From: Argyresthia goedartella
Taxonomy: Eukaryota; Arthropoda; Insecta; Lepidoptera; Argyresthiidae
Length of the DNA stretch: 64,000 nt
Assembly: GCA_949825045.1 (NCBI GenBank)
Contig: OX463813.1
Location: 24,410,001 to 24,474,000, forward strand
Direction of reading: 5' to 3'
The stretch's first letter is position 1. Each line of letters opens with the position of its first letter. This document shows positions 22,389-35,715 of the stretch, in pieces. Both the position numbers and the translations under genes were made by a program. The notes under the pieces were generated by a model, which worked only from the letters and a program-made list of their open reading frames with translations, ran no database searches and was not told the DNA's origin.

Positions 22389-25300
22389 TTCCGGTTTCGA
22401 GCTGGCGTGGCGTGGCGGTAGAGATATGTCCCACGAACGAGAGGTTCCGGTTTCGCGCTGGTGTGGCGTAAAGGTAGATATATGTCTCACAATCGACAAG
22501 TTCGGGTTTCGCGCTGGCGTGGCGGTAGAGATATGTCTCACAAACGAGAGGTTTTGGTTTTGCGCTGGCGTGGCGGTAGAGATATGTCTCACAAACGAGA
22601 GGTTCCGGTTTCGCGCTGGCGTGGCGGTAGAGATATGTCTCACAAACGAGAGGTTCCGGTTTCGCGCTGGCGTGGCGGTAGAGTTATGTCTCACAAACGA
22701 GAGGTTCCGGTTTCGCGCTGGCGTGGCGTGGCGGTAGAGATATGTCTCACAAACGAGAGGTTCCGGTTTCGCGCTGGCGTGGCGTGGCGGTAGAGATATG
22801 TCTCACAAACAAGAGGTTCTGGTGTCGCGCTGGCGTGGCGGTAGAGATATGTCTCACAAACAATAGGTTTCGCGCTGGCGTGGCGTGGCGGTAGAGATAT
22901 GTCTCACAAACGAGAGGTTCCGATTTCGCGCTGGCGTGGCGTGGCGGTAGAGATATTTCTCACAAACGAGAGGTTCCGGTTTCGCGATGGCATGGCGTGG
23001 CGGTAGAGATATGTCTCACAAACGACAAGTTCCGGTGTCGCGGTGGCGTGGCGTGGCTGTAGAGATATGGCTCACAAGCGAGAGGTTCCGATTTCGCGCT
23101 GGCGTGGCGTGGCTGTAGAGATATGGCTCACAAGCGAGAGGTTCCGGTTTCGCGCTTGCGTGGCGGTAGAGATATGTCTCACAAACGAGAGGTTCCGGTT
23201 TCTACTGGCGTGGCGTGGCGGTAGAGATGTCTCACAAACGAGAGGTTCTGGTGTCTTGCTGGCGTGGTGGTAGAGATATGTCTCACAAACGAGAGGTTCC
23301 GGTTTCGCGCTGGCGTGGCGTGGCAGTAGAGATATGTCTCACAAACGAGAGTTTTCGGTTTCGCGCTGGCGTGGCGTGGCGGTAGAGATATGTCTCACAA
23401 ACAAGAGGTTCTGGTTTCGCGCTGGCGTGGCGGTAGAGATATGTCTCACAAACAATAGGTTCCGGTTTCGCGCTGGCGTGGCGTGGCGGTAGAGATATGT
23501 CTCACAAACGACAAGTTCCGGTTTCGCGCTAGCGTGGCGTGGCGTTAGAGATATGTCTCACAAACGAGAGGTTCCGGTTTCGCGCTGGCGTGGCGTGGCG
23601 GTAGAGATATGTCCCACAAACGAGAGGTTCCGGTTTCGCGCTGATGTGGCGTAAAGGTAGATATATGTCTCACAATCGACAAGTTCAGGTTTCGCGCTGG
23701 CGTGGCGGTAGAGATATGTCTCACAAACGAGAGGTTTTGGTTTCGCGCTGGCGTGGCGGTAGAGATATGTCTCACAAACGAGAGGTTCCGGTTTCGCGCT
23801 GGCGTGGCGGTAGAGATATGTCTCACAAACGAGAGGTTACGGTTTCGCGCTGGCGTGACGTGGCGGTAGAGATATGCCTCACAAACGAGAGGTTCCGGTT
23901 TCGCGCTGGCGTGGCGGTAGAGATATGTCTCACAAACGAAAAGTTCCGGTTTCGCGCTGGCGTGTCGTGGCGGTAGAGATATGTCTCACAAACGACAAGT
24001 TCCGGTTTCGCGCTGGCGTGGCGGTAGAGATATGTCTCACAAACGAGAGGTTCCGGTTTCGCGCTGGCGTGGCGGTATAGATATGTCTCACAAACGAGAT
24101 GTTCCGGTTTCGCGCTGGCGTGGCGGTAGAGATATGTCTCACAAACGAGAGGTTCCGGTTTCGCGCTGGCGTGGTGGTAGAGATATGTCTCACAAACGAG
24201 AGGTTCCGGTTTCGCGCTGGCGTGGCGGTAGAGATATGTCTCACAAACGAGAGGTTCCGGTTTCGCGCTGGCGTGACGTGGCGGTAGAGATATGGCCCAC
24301 AAGCGAGAGGTTCCTGTTTCGCGCTGGCGTGGCGGTAGAGATATGTCTCACAAACGAGAGGTTCCGGTTTCTGCTGGCGTGGCGTGGCGGTAGAGATGTC
24401 TCACAAACGAGAGGTTCTGGTGTCGCGCTGGCGTGGCGGTAGAGATATGTCTCACAAACGAGAGGTTCCGGTTTCGCGCTGGCGTGGCGTGGCGGTAGAG
24501 ATATCTCTTACAAACGAGAGGTTCCGGTTTCGCGCTAGCGTGGCGTGGCGGTAGAGATATGTCTCATAAACGACAAGTTCCGGTTTCGAGCTGGCGTGGC
24601 GTGGCGGTAGAGATATGTCCCACGAACGAGAGGTTCCGGTTTCGCGCTGGTGTGGCGTAAAGGTAGATATATGTCTCACAATCGACAAGTTCGGGTTTCG
24701 CGCTGGCGTGGCGGTAGAGATATGTCTCACAAACGAGAGGTTTTGGTTTTGCGCTGGCGTGGCGGTAGAGATATGTCTCACAAACGAGAGGTTCCGGTTT
24801 CGCGCTGGCGTGGCGGTAGAGATATGTCTCACAAACGAGAGGTTCCGGTTTCGCGCTGGCGTGGCGGTAGAGTTATGTCTCACAAACGAGAGGTTCCGGT
24901 TTCGCGCTGGCGTGGCGTGGCGGTAGAGATATGTCTCACAAACGAGAGGTTCCGGTTTCGCGCTGGCGTGGCGTGGCGGTAGAGATATGTCTCACAAACA
25001 AGAGGTTCTGGTGTCGCGCTGGCGTGGCGGTAGAGATATGTCTCACAAACAATAGGTTTCGCGCTGGCGTGGCGTGGCGGTAGAGATATGTCTCACAAAC
25101 GAGAGGTTCCGATTTCGCGCTGGCGTGGCGTGGCGGTAGAGATATTTCTCACAAACGAGAGGTTCCGGTTTCGCGATGGCATGGCGTGGCGGTAGAGATA
25201 TGTCTCACAAACGACAAGTTCCGGTGTCGCGGTGGCGTGGCGTGGCTGTAGAGATATGGCTCACAAGCGAGAGGTTCCGATTTCGCGCTGGCGTGGCGTG

Positions 25301-26766
25301 GCTGTAGAGATATGGCTCACAAGCGAGAGGTTCCGGTTTCGCGCTTGCGTGGCGGTAGAGATATGTCTCACAAACGAGAGGTTCCGGTTTCTACTGGCGT
25401 GGCGTGGCGGTAGAGATGTCTCACAAACGAGAGGTTCTGGTGTCTTGCTGGCGTGGTGGTAGAGATATGTCTCACAAACGAGAGGTTCCGGTTTCGCGCT
25501 GGCGTGGCGTGGCAGTAGAGATATGTCTCACAAACGAGAGTTTTCGGTTTCGCGCTGGCGTGGCGTGGCGGTAGAGATATGTCTCACAAACAAGAGGTTC
25601 TGGTTTCGCGCTGGCGTGGCGGTAGAGATATGTCTCACAAACAATAGGTTCCGGTTTCGCGCTGGCGTGGCGTGGCGGTAGAGATATGTCTCACAAACGA
25701 CAAGTTCCGGTTTCGCGCTAGCGTGGCGTGGCGTTAGAGATATGTCTCACAAACGAGAGGTTCCGGTTTCGCGCTGGCGTGGCGTGGCGGTAGAGATATG
25801 TCCCACAAACGAGAGGTTCCGGTTTCGCGCTGATGTGGCGTAAAGGTAGATATATGTCTCACAATCGACAAGTTCAGGTTTCGCGCTGGCGTGGCGGTAG
25901 AGATATGTCTCACAAACGAGAGGTTTTGGTTTCGCGCTGGCGTGGCGGTAGAGATATGTCTCACAAACGAGAGGTTCCGGTTTCGCGCTGGCGTGGCGGT
26001 AGAGATATGTCTCACAAACGAGAGGTTACGGTTTCGCGCTGGCGTGACGTGGCGGTAGAGATATGCCTCACAAACGAGAGGTTCCGGTTTCGCGCTGGCG
26101 TGGCGGTAGAGATATGTCTCACAAACGAAAAGTTCCGGTTTCGCGCTGGCGTGTCGTGGCGGTAGAGATATGTCTCACAAACGACAAGTTCCGGTTTCGC
26201 GCTGGCGTGGCGGTAGAGATATGTCTCACAAACGAGAGGTTCCGGTTTCGCGCTGGCGTGGCGGTATAGATATGTCTCACAAACGAGATGTTCCGGTTTC
26301 GCGCTGGCGTGGCGGTAGAGATATGTCTCACAAACGAGAGGTTCCGGTTTCGCGCTGGCGTGGTGGTAGAGATATGTCTCACAAACGAGAGGTTCCGGTT
26401 TCGCGCTGGCGTGGCGGTAGAGATATGTCTCACAAACGAGAGGTTCCGGTTTCGCGCTGGCGTGACGTGGCGGTAGAGATATGGCCCACAAGCGAGAGGT
26501 TCCTGTTTCGCGCTGGCGTGGCGGTAGAGATATGTCTCACAAACGAGAGGTTCCGGTTTCTGCTGGCGTGGCGTGGCGGTAGAGATGTCTCACAAACGAG
26601 AGGTTCTGGTGTCGCGCTGGCGTGGCGGTAGAGATATGTCTCACAAACGAGAGGTTCCGGTTTCGCGCTGGCGTGGCGTGGCGGTAGAGATATCTCTTAC
26701 AAACGAGAGGTTCCGGTTTCGCGCTAGCGTGGCGTGGCGGTAGAGATATGTCTCATAAACGACAAG
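22389..26766 (+). repeat. Two-copy tandem duplication of 2189 bp
   Basis: 22389-24577 and 24578-26766 match at a constant offset of 2189 over their whole length, with no difference found in the stretches compared by eye. Shared markers are TTTCGAGCTGG, CCCACGAACG, GTGTGGCGTAAAGG, GGTTTCTACTGGCG, GAGGTTACGG, GATATGGCCCACAAGCG and GATATCTCTTACAAACG. The near-absence of divergence makes it one of the youngest events in the array, unless it is an assembly duplication. Confidence 0.85.
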
Positions 26767-27779
26767 TTCCGGTTTCGCGCTGGCGTGGCGGTAGAGATAT
26801 GTCTCATAAACCAGAGGTTCCGGTTTCGCGCTGGCGTGGCGGTATAGATATGTCTCACAAACGACAAGTTCCGGTTTCGCGCTGGCGTGGCGGTAGAGAT
26901 ATGTCTCACAAACGAGAGGTTCCGGTTTCGCGCTGGCGTGGCGTTGCGGTAGAGATATGTCTCACAAACGACAAGTTCCGGTTTCGCGCTGGCGTGGCGT
27001 GGCGGTAGAGATATGTCTCACAAACGAGAGGTTCCGGTTTCGCGCTGACGTGGCGGTAGAGATATATCTCACAAACGAGAGGTTCCGGTTTCGCGCTGGC
27101 GTGGCGTGGCGGTAGAGATATGTCTCACAAACGACAAGTTCCGGTTTCGCGCTGGCGTGGTGGTAGAGATATGTCTCATAAACGACAAGTTCCGGATTCG
27201 CGCTGGCGTGGCGGTAGAGATATGTCTCACAAACGAGAGGTTCCGGTTTCGCGCTGGCGTGGCGTGGCGGTAGAGATATGTCTCACAAACTAGAGGTTCC
27301 GGTTTCGCGCTGGCGTGGCGGTAGAGATATGTCTCACAAACGAGAGGTTCCGGTTTCGCGCTGGCGTGGCGTGGCGGTAGAGATATGTCTCACAAAAGAC
27401 AAGTTCCGGTTTCGCGCTTGCGTGGCGGTAGCGATATGTCTCACAAACGAGAGGTTCCGGTTTCGCGCTGGCGTGGCGTGGCGGTAGAGATATGTCTCAC
27501 AAACGAGAGGTTCCGGTTTCGCGCTGGCGTGGCGTGGCGGTAGAGATATGTCTCACAAACTAGAGGTTCCGGTTTCGCGCTGGCGTGGCGGTAGAGATAT
27601 GTCTCACAAACGAGAGGTTCCGGTCTCACGCTGGCGTGGCGTGGCGGTAGAGATATGTCTCAAAAACGAGAGGTTCCGGTTTCGCGCTGGCGTGGCGGTA
27701 GAGATATGTCTCACAAACGAGAGGTTCCGGTGTCGCGCTGGCGTGGCGGTAGAGACATGTCTCACAAACGAGAGGTTCC

Positions 27780-30700
27780 GGTTTCGCGCTTGCGTGGCGT
27801 GGCGGTAGAGATATTTCTCACAAACGACAAGTTCTGGTTTCGCGCTGGCGTGGCGTGGCGGTAGAGATATGTCTCACAAACGAGAGGTTCCGGTTTCGCG
27901 CTGGCGTGGCGGTAGAGATATGTCTCACAAACGAGAGTTTCCGGTTTCGCGCTGGCGTGGCGTGGCGGTAGAGATATGGCTCACAAACGAGAGGTTCCGG
28001 TTTCGCGCTGGCGTGGCGTGGCATTAGAGATATGTCTCACAAACGACAAGTTCATGTTTCGCGCTGGCGTGGCAGTAGAGATATGTCTCACAAACGAGAG
28101 GTTCCGGTTTCTGCTGGCGTGGCGTGGCGGTAGAGATATGTCTCACAAACGAGAGGTTCCGGTGTCGCGCTGGCGTGGCGGTAGATATATGTCTCACAAT
28201 CGACAGGTTCCGGTTTCGCGCTGGCGTGGCGGTAGAGATATGTCTCACAAACGAGAGGTTCTGGTTTCGCGCTGGCGTGGCGGTAGAGATATGTCTCACA
28301 AACGAGAGGTTCCGGTTTCGCGCTGGCGTGGCGTGGCGGAAGGGATATGTTTCACAAACGAGAGGTTCCGGTTTCGCGCTGGCGTGGCGTGGCGGTAGAG
28401 ATATGTCTCACAAACGAGAGGTTCCGGTTTCGCGCCGGCGTGGCGGTAGAGATATGTCTCACAAACGAAAAGTTCCGGTTTCACGCTGGCGTGGCGTGGC
28501 GGTAGAGATATGTCTCACAAACGAGAGGTTCCGGTTTCGCGCTGGCGTGGCGTGGTGGTAGAGATATGTCTCACAAACGACAAGTTCCGGTTTCGCGCTG
28601 GCGTGGCGGTAGAGATATGTCTCACAAACGACAGGTTCCGGTTTCGCGCTGGCGTGGCGTGGCGGTAGAGATATGTCTCACAAACGAGAGGTTCCGGTTT
28701 CGCGCTGGCGTGGCGTGGCGTTAGAGATATGTCTCACAAACGAGAGGTTCCGGTTTCACGCTGGCGTGTCGTGGCGGTAGAGATATGTCTCACAAACGAG
28801 AGGTTCCGGTTTCGCGCTGGCGTGGCGGTAGAGATATGTCTCACAAACGAGAGGTTCCGGTGTGGAGCTGGCGTGGCGGTAGAGACATGTCTCACAAACG
28901 AGAGCTTCCGGTTTCGCGCTGGCGTGGCGTGGCGGTAGAGATATGTCTCGCAAACGAGAGGTTCCGGTTTCGCGCTGGCGTGGCGTGGCGGTAGAGATAT
29001 GTCTCACAAACGACAAGTTCCGGTTTCGCGCTGGCGTGGCGTGGCGGTAGAGATAAGTCTCACAAACGAGAGGTTCCGGTTTCGCGCTGACGTGGCGGTA
29101 GAGATATATCTCACAAACGAGAGGTTCCGGTTTCGCGCTGGCGTGGCGTGGCGGTAGAGATATGTCTCAACAACGACAAGTTCCGGTTTTGCGCTGGCGT
29201 GGCGGTAGAGATATGTCTCATAAACGACAAGTTCCGGTTTCGCGCTGGCGTGGCGGTAGAGATATGTCTCACAAACGAGAGGTTCCGGTTTCGCGCTGGC
29301 GTGGCGTGGCGGTAGAGATATGTCTCACAAACTAGAGGTTCCGGTTTCGCGCTGGCGTGGCGGTGAAGATATGTCTCACAAACGAGAGGTTCCGGTTTCG
29401 CGCTGGCGTGGCGTGGCGGTAGAGATATGTCTCAAAAACGAGAGGTTCCGGTTTCGCACTGGCGTGGCGTGGCGGTAGAGATATGTCTCACAAACGACAA
29501 GTTCCGGTTTCGCGCTGGCGTGGCGGTAGAGATATGTCTCACAAACGAAAAGTTCCGGTTTCGCGCTGGCGTGTCGTGGCGGTAGAGATATGTCTCACAA
29601 ACGAGAGGTTCTGGTTTCGCGCTTGCGTGGCGTGGCGGTAGAGATATTTCTCACAAACGACAAGTTCTGGTTTCGCGCTGGCGTGGCGTGGCGGTAGAGA
29701 TATGTCTCACAAACGAGAGGTTCCGGTTTCGCGCTGGCGTGGCGGTAGAGATATGTCTCACAAACGAGAGTTTCCGGTTTCGCGCTGGCGTGGCGTGGCG
29801 GTAGAGATATGGCTCACAAACGAGAGGTTCCGGTTTCGCGCTGGCGTGGCGTGGCATTAGAGATATGTCTCACAAACGACAAGTTCATGTTTCGCGCTGG
29901 CGTGGCAGTAGAGATATGTCTCACAAACGAGAGGTTCCGGTTTCTGCTGGCGTGGCGTGGCGGTAGAGATATGTCTCACAAACGAGAGGTTCCGGTGTCG
30001 CGCTGGCGTGGCGGTAGATATATGTCTCACAATCGACAGGTTCCGGTTTCGCGCTGGCGTGGCGGTAGAGATATGTCTAACAAACGAGAGGTTCTGGTTT
30101 CGCGCTGGCGTGGCGGTAGAGATATGTCTCACAAACGAGAGGTTCCGGTTTCGCGCTGGCGTGGCGTGGCGGAAGGGATATGTTTCACAAACGAGAGGTT
30201 CCGGTTTCGCGCTGGCGTGGCGTGGCGGTAGAGATATGTCTCACAAACGAGAGGTTCCGGTTTCGCGCCGACGTGGCGGTAGAGATATGTCTCACAAACG
30301 AAAAGTTCCGGTTTCACGCTGGCGTGGCGTGGCGGTAGAGATATGTCTCACAAACGAGAGGTTCCGGTTTCGCGCTGGCGTGGCGTGGCGGTAGAGATAT
30401 GTCTCACAAACGTCAAGTTCCGGTTTCGCGCTAGCGTGGCGGTAGAGATATGTCTCACAAACGACAGGTTCCGGTTTCGCGCTGGCGTGGCGTGGCGGTA
30501 GAGATATGTCTCACAAACGAGAGGTTCCGGTTTCGCGCTGGCGTGGCGTGGCGTTAGAGATATGTCTCACAAACGAGAGGTTCCGGTTTCACGCTGGCGT
30601 GTCGTGGCGGTAGAGATATGTCTCACAAACGAGAGGTTCCGGTTTCGCGCTGGCGTGGCGGTAGAGATATGTCTCACAAACGAGAGGTTCCGGTGTGGAG

Positions 30701-31430
30701 CTGGCGTGGCGGTAGAGACATGTCTCACAAACGAGAGCTTCCGGTTTCGCGCTGGCGTGGCGTGGCGGTAGAGATATGTCTCGCAAACGAGAGGTTCCGG
30801 TTTCGCGCTGGCGTGGCGTGGCGGTAGAGATATGTCTCACAAACGACAAGTTCCGGTTTCGCGCTGGCGTGGCGTGGCGGTAGAGATAAGTCTCACAAAC
30901 GAGAGGTTCCGGTTTCGCGCTGACGTGGCGGTAGAGATATATCTCACAAACGAGAGGTTCCGGTTTCGCGCTGGCGTGGCGTGGCGGTAGAGATATGTCT
31001 CACAAACGACAAGTTCCGGTTTTGCGCTGGCGTGGCGGTAGAGATATGTCTCATAAACGACAAGTTCCGGTTTCGCGCTGGCGTGGCGGTAGAGATATGT
31101 CTCACAAACGAGAGGTTCCGGTTTCGCGCTGGCGTGGCGTGGCGGTAGAGATATGTCTCACAAACTAGAGGTTCCGGTTTCGCGCTGGCGTGGCGGTGAA
31201 GATATGTCTCACAAACGAGAGGTTCCGGTTTCGCGCTGGCGTGGCGTGGCGGTAGAGATATGTCTCAAAAACGAGAGGTTCCGGTTTCGCACTGGCGTGG
31301 CGTGGCGGTAGAGATATGTCTCACAAACGACAAGTTCCGGTTTCGCGCTGGCGTGGCGGTAGAGATATGTCTCACAAACGAAAAGTTCCGGTTTCGCGCT
31401 GGCGTGTCGTGGCGGTAGAGATATGTCTCA
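27780..31430 (+). repeat. Two-copy tandem duplication of 1833 bp
   Basis: 27780-29612 and 29613 to about 31430 align at an offset of 1833 with only a few substitutions (for example GTCTCACAAACG versus GTCTAACAAACG near 28240/30073, and GCCGGCG versus GCCGACG near 28435/30268). Markers include ACAAGTTCATGTTTCGC, GATATGTTTCACAAACG, TGTGGAGCTGG, GATAAGTCTC and CGGTGAAGATATG. The latter part of the block recurs near 47340. Confidence 0.8.
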
Positions 31431-34400
31431 CAAACGAGATGTTCCGGTTTCTCGCTGGCGTGGCGTGGCGGTAGAGATATCTCTCACAAACGAGAGGTTC
31501 CGGTTTCGCGCTGGCGTGGCGTGGCGGTAGAGATATGTCTCACAAACGACAAGTTCCGGTTTCGCGCTGGCGTGGCGGTAGAGATATGTCTCACAAACGA
31601 GAGGTTCCGGTTTCGCGCTGGCGTAGCGGTATAGATATGTCTCACAATCGACAAGTTCCGGTCTCGCGCTGGCGTGGCGGTAGAGATATGTCTCACAAAC
31701 GAGAGGTTCCGGTTTCGCGCTGGCGTGGCGTGGTGGTAGAGATATGTCTCACAAACGACAAGTTCCGGTTTCGCGCTGGCGTGGCAGTAGAGATATGTCT
31801 CACAAACGAGAGGTTCCGGTTTCGCGCTGGCGTGGCGTGGCAGTAGAGATATGTCTCACAAACGAGAGGTTCCGGTTTCGCGCTGGCGTGGCGTGGCGGT
31901 AGAGATATGTCTCACAAACTAGAGGTTCCGGTTTCGCGCTGGCGTGGCGGTAGAGATATGTCTCACAAACGAGAGGTTCCGGTTTCGCGCTGGCGTGGCG
32001 TGGTGGTAGAGATATGTCTCAAAAACGAGAGGTTCCGGTTTCGCGCTGGCGTGGCGGTAGAGATATGTCTCACAAACGAGAGGTTCCGGTGTCGCGCTGG
32101 CGTGGCGGTAGAGACATGTCTCACAAACGAGAGGTTCCGGTTTCGCGCTGGCGTGGCGTGGCGTTAGAGATATGTCTCACAAACGAGAGGTTCCGGTTTC
32201 GCGCTGGCGTGGCGTGGCGGTAGAGATATGTCTCATAAACGACAAGTTCCGGTTTCGCGCTGGCGTGGCGTGGCGGTAGATATATGTCTCACAAACGAGA
32301 GGTTCCGGTTTCGCGTTGGCGTGGCGGTAGAGATATGTCTCACAAACGAGAGGTTCCGGTTTCGCGCTGGCGTGGCGTGGCGGTAGAGATATGGCTCACA
32401 AGCGAGAGGTTCCGGTTTCGCGCTGGCGTGGCAGTAGAGATATGTCTCACAAACGAGAGGTTCCGGTTTCTGCTGGCGTGGCGTGGCGGTAGAGATATGT
32501 CTCACAAACGAGAGGTTCCGGTGTCGCGCTGGCGTGGCGGTAGATATATGTCTCACAATCGACAAGTTCCGGTTTCACGCTGGCGTGGCGGTAGAGATAT
32601 GTCTCACAAACGAGAGGTTCTGGTTTCGCGCTGGCGTGGCGGTAGAGATATGTCTCACAAACGAGAGGTTCCGGTTTCGCGCTGGCGTGGCGTGGCGGAA
32701 GGGATATGTCTCACAAACGAGAGGTTCCGGTTTCGCGCTGGCGTCGCGGTAGAGATATGTCTCACAAACGAGAGGTTCCGGTTTCGCGCTGGCGTGGCGG
32801 TAGAGATATGTCTCACAAACGAGAGGTTCCGGTTTCGCGCCGGCGTGGCGGTAGAGATATGTCTCTTAAACGAAAAGTTCCGGTTTCGCGCTGGCGTGGC
32901 GTGGCGGTAGAGATATGTCTCACAAGCGAGAGGTTCCGGTTTCGCGCTGGCGTGGCGAGGCGGTAGAGATATGTCTCATAAACGAGAGGTTCCGGTTTCG
33001 CGCTGGCGTGGCGTGGCGGTAGAGATATGTCTCACAAACGAGAGGTTCCGGTTTCGCGCTGGCGTGGCGGTAGAGATATGTCTCACAAACGAGAGGTTCC
33101 GGTGTCGCGCTGGCGTGGCGGTAGAGACATGTCTCACAAACGAGAGGTTCCGGTTTCGCGCTGGCGTGGCGTGGCGGTAGAGATATGTCTCTCAAACGAG
33201 AGGTTCCGGTTTCGCGCTGGCGTTGCGTGGCGTTAGAGATATGTCTCACAAACGACAAGTTCCGGTTTTGCACTGGCGTGGCGTGGCGGTAGAGATATGT
33301 CTCACAAACGAGAGGTTCCAGTTTCGCGCTGGCGTGGCGGTAGAGATATGTCTCACAAACGAGAGGTTCCGGTTTCACGCTGGCGTGGCGTGGCGGTAGA
33401 GATATTTCTCTCAAACGAGAGGTTCCGGTTTCGCGCTGGCGTTGCGTGGCGTTAGAGATATGTCTCACAAACGACAAGTTCCGGTTTTGCACTGGCGTGG
33501 CGTGGCGGTAGAGATATGTCTCACAAACGAGAGGTTCCAGTTTCGCGCTGGCGTGGCGGTAGAGATATGTCTCACAAACGAGAGGTTCCGGTTTCACGCT
33601 GGCGTGGCGTGGCGGTAGAGATATTTCTCGCAAACGAGAGGTTCCGGTTTCACGCTGGCGTGTCGTGGCGGTAGAGATATGTCTCACAAACGAGATGTTC
33701 CGGTTTCTCGCTGGCGTGGCGTGGCGGTAGAGATATCTCTCACAAACGAGAGGTTCCGGTTTCGCGCTGGCGTGGCGTGGCGGTAGAGATATGTCTCACA
33801 AACGACAAGTTCCGGTTTCGCGCTGGCGTGGCGGTAGAGATATGTCTCACAAACGAGAGGTTCCGGTTTCGCGCTGGCGTAGCGGTATAGATATGTCTCA
33901 CAATCGACAAGTTCCGGTCTCGCGCTGGCGTGGCGGTAGAGATATGTCTCACAAACGAGAGGTTCCGGTTTCGCGCTGGCGTGGCGTGGTGGTAGAGATA
34001 TGTCTCACAAACGACAAGTTCCGGTTTCGCGCTGGCGTGGCAGTAGAGATATGTCTCACAAACGAGAGGTTCCGGTTTCGCGCTGGCGTGGCGTGGCAGT
34101 AGAGATATGTCTCACAAACGAGAGGTTCCGGTTTCGCGCTGGCGTGGCGTGGCGGTAGAGATATGTCTCACAAACTAGAGGTTCCGGTTTCGCGCTGGCG
34201 TGGCGGTAGAGATATGTCTCACAAACGAGAGGTTCCGGTTTCGCGCTGGCGTGGCGTGGTGGTAGAGATATGTCTCAAAAACGAGAGGTTCCGGTTTCGC
34301 GCTGGCGTGGCGGTAGAGATATGTCTCACAAACGAGAGGTTCCGGTGTCGCGCTGGCGTGGCGGTAGAGACATGTCTCACAAACGAGAGGTTCCGGTTTC

Positions 34401-35670
34401 GCGCTGGCGTGGCGTGGCGTTAGAGATATGTCTCACAAACGAGAGGTTCCGGTTTCGCGCTGGCGTGGCGTGGCGGTAGAGATATGTCTCATAAACGACA
34501 AGTTCCGGTTTCGCGCTGGCGTGGCGTGGCGGTAGATATATGTCTCACAAACGAGAGGTTCCGGTTTCGCGTTGGCGTGGCGGTAGAGATATGTCTCACA
34601 AACGAGAGGTTCCGGTTTCGCGCTGGCGTGGCGTGGCGGTAGAGATATGGCTCACAAGCGAGAGGTTCCGGTTTCGCGCTGGCGTGGCAGTAGAGATATG
34701 TCTCACAAACGAGAGGTTCCGGTTTCTGCTGGCGTGGCGTGGCGGTAGAGATATGTCTCACAAACGAGAGGTTCCGGTGTCGCGCTGGCGTGGCGGTAGA
34801 TATATGTCTCACAATCGACAAGTTCCGGTTTCACGCTGGCGTGGCGGTAGAGATATGTCTCACAAACGAGAGGTTCTGGTTTCGCGCTGGCGTGGCGGTA
34901 GAGATATGTCTCACAAACGAGAGGTTCCGGTTTCGCGCTGGCGTGGCGTGGCGGAAGGGATATGTCTCACAAACGAGAGGTTCCGGTTTCGCGCTGGCGT
35001 CGCGGTAGAGATATGTCTCACAAACGAGAGGTTCCGGTTTCGCGCTGGCGTGGCGGTAGAGATATGTCTCACAAACGAGAGGTTCCGGTTTCGCGCCGGC
35101 GTGGCGGTAGAGATATGTCTCTTAAACGAAAAGTTCCGGTTTCGCGCTGGCGTGGCGTGGCGGTAGAGATATGTCTCACAAGCGAGAGGTTCCGGTTTCG
35201 CGCTGGCGTGGCGAGGCGGTAGAGATATGTCTCATAAACGAGAGGTTCCGGTTTCGCGCTGGCGTGGCGTGGCGGTAGAGATATGTCTCACAAACGAGAG
35301 GTTCCGGTTTCGCGCTGGCGTGGCGGTAGAGATATGTCTCACAAACGAGAGGTTCCGGTGTCGCGCTGGCGTGGCGGTAGAGACATGTCTCACAAACGAG
35401 AGGTTCCGGTTTCGCGCTGGCGTGGCGTGGCGGTAGAGATATGTCTCTCAAACGAGAGGTTCCGGTTTCGCGCTGGCGTTGCGTGGCGTTAGAGATATGT
35501 CTCACAAACGACAAGTTCCGGTTTTGCACTGGCGTGGCGTGGCGGTAGAGATATGTCTCACAAACGAGAGGTTCCAGTTTCGCGCTGGCGTGGCGGTAGA
35601 GATATGTCTCACAAACGAGAGGTTCCGGTTTCACGCTGGCGTGGCGTGGCGGTAGAGATATTTCTCGCAA
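31430..35670 (+). repeat. 2256-bp higher-order repeat, copies 1 and 2
   Basis: The block starting with GATATCTCTCACAAACG at about 31475 recurs at 33731, an offset of 2256. All markers shared: GTAGCGGTATAGATATG, ACAATCGACAAG, GTGGTGGTAGAG, GCGTTGGCG, GGCGGAAGGGATATG, GCGTCGCGG, CTCTTAAACGAAAAG and GCGAGGCGG. Copy 1 has an extra tandem duplication of about 218 bp at 33187-33620 that copy 2 lacks. Related copies begin at about 42971, 48321 (partial) and 54723. Confidence 0.8.
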
Positions 35671-35715
35671 ACGAGAGGTTCCGGTTTCACGCTGGCGTAG
35701 CGTGGCGGTAGAGAT

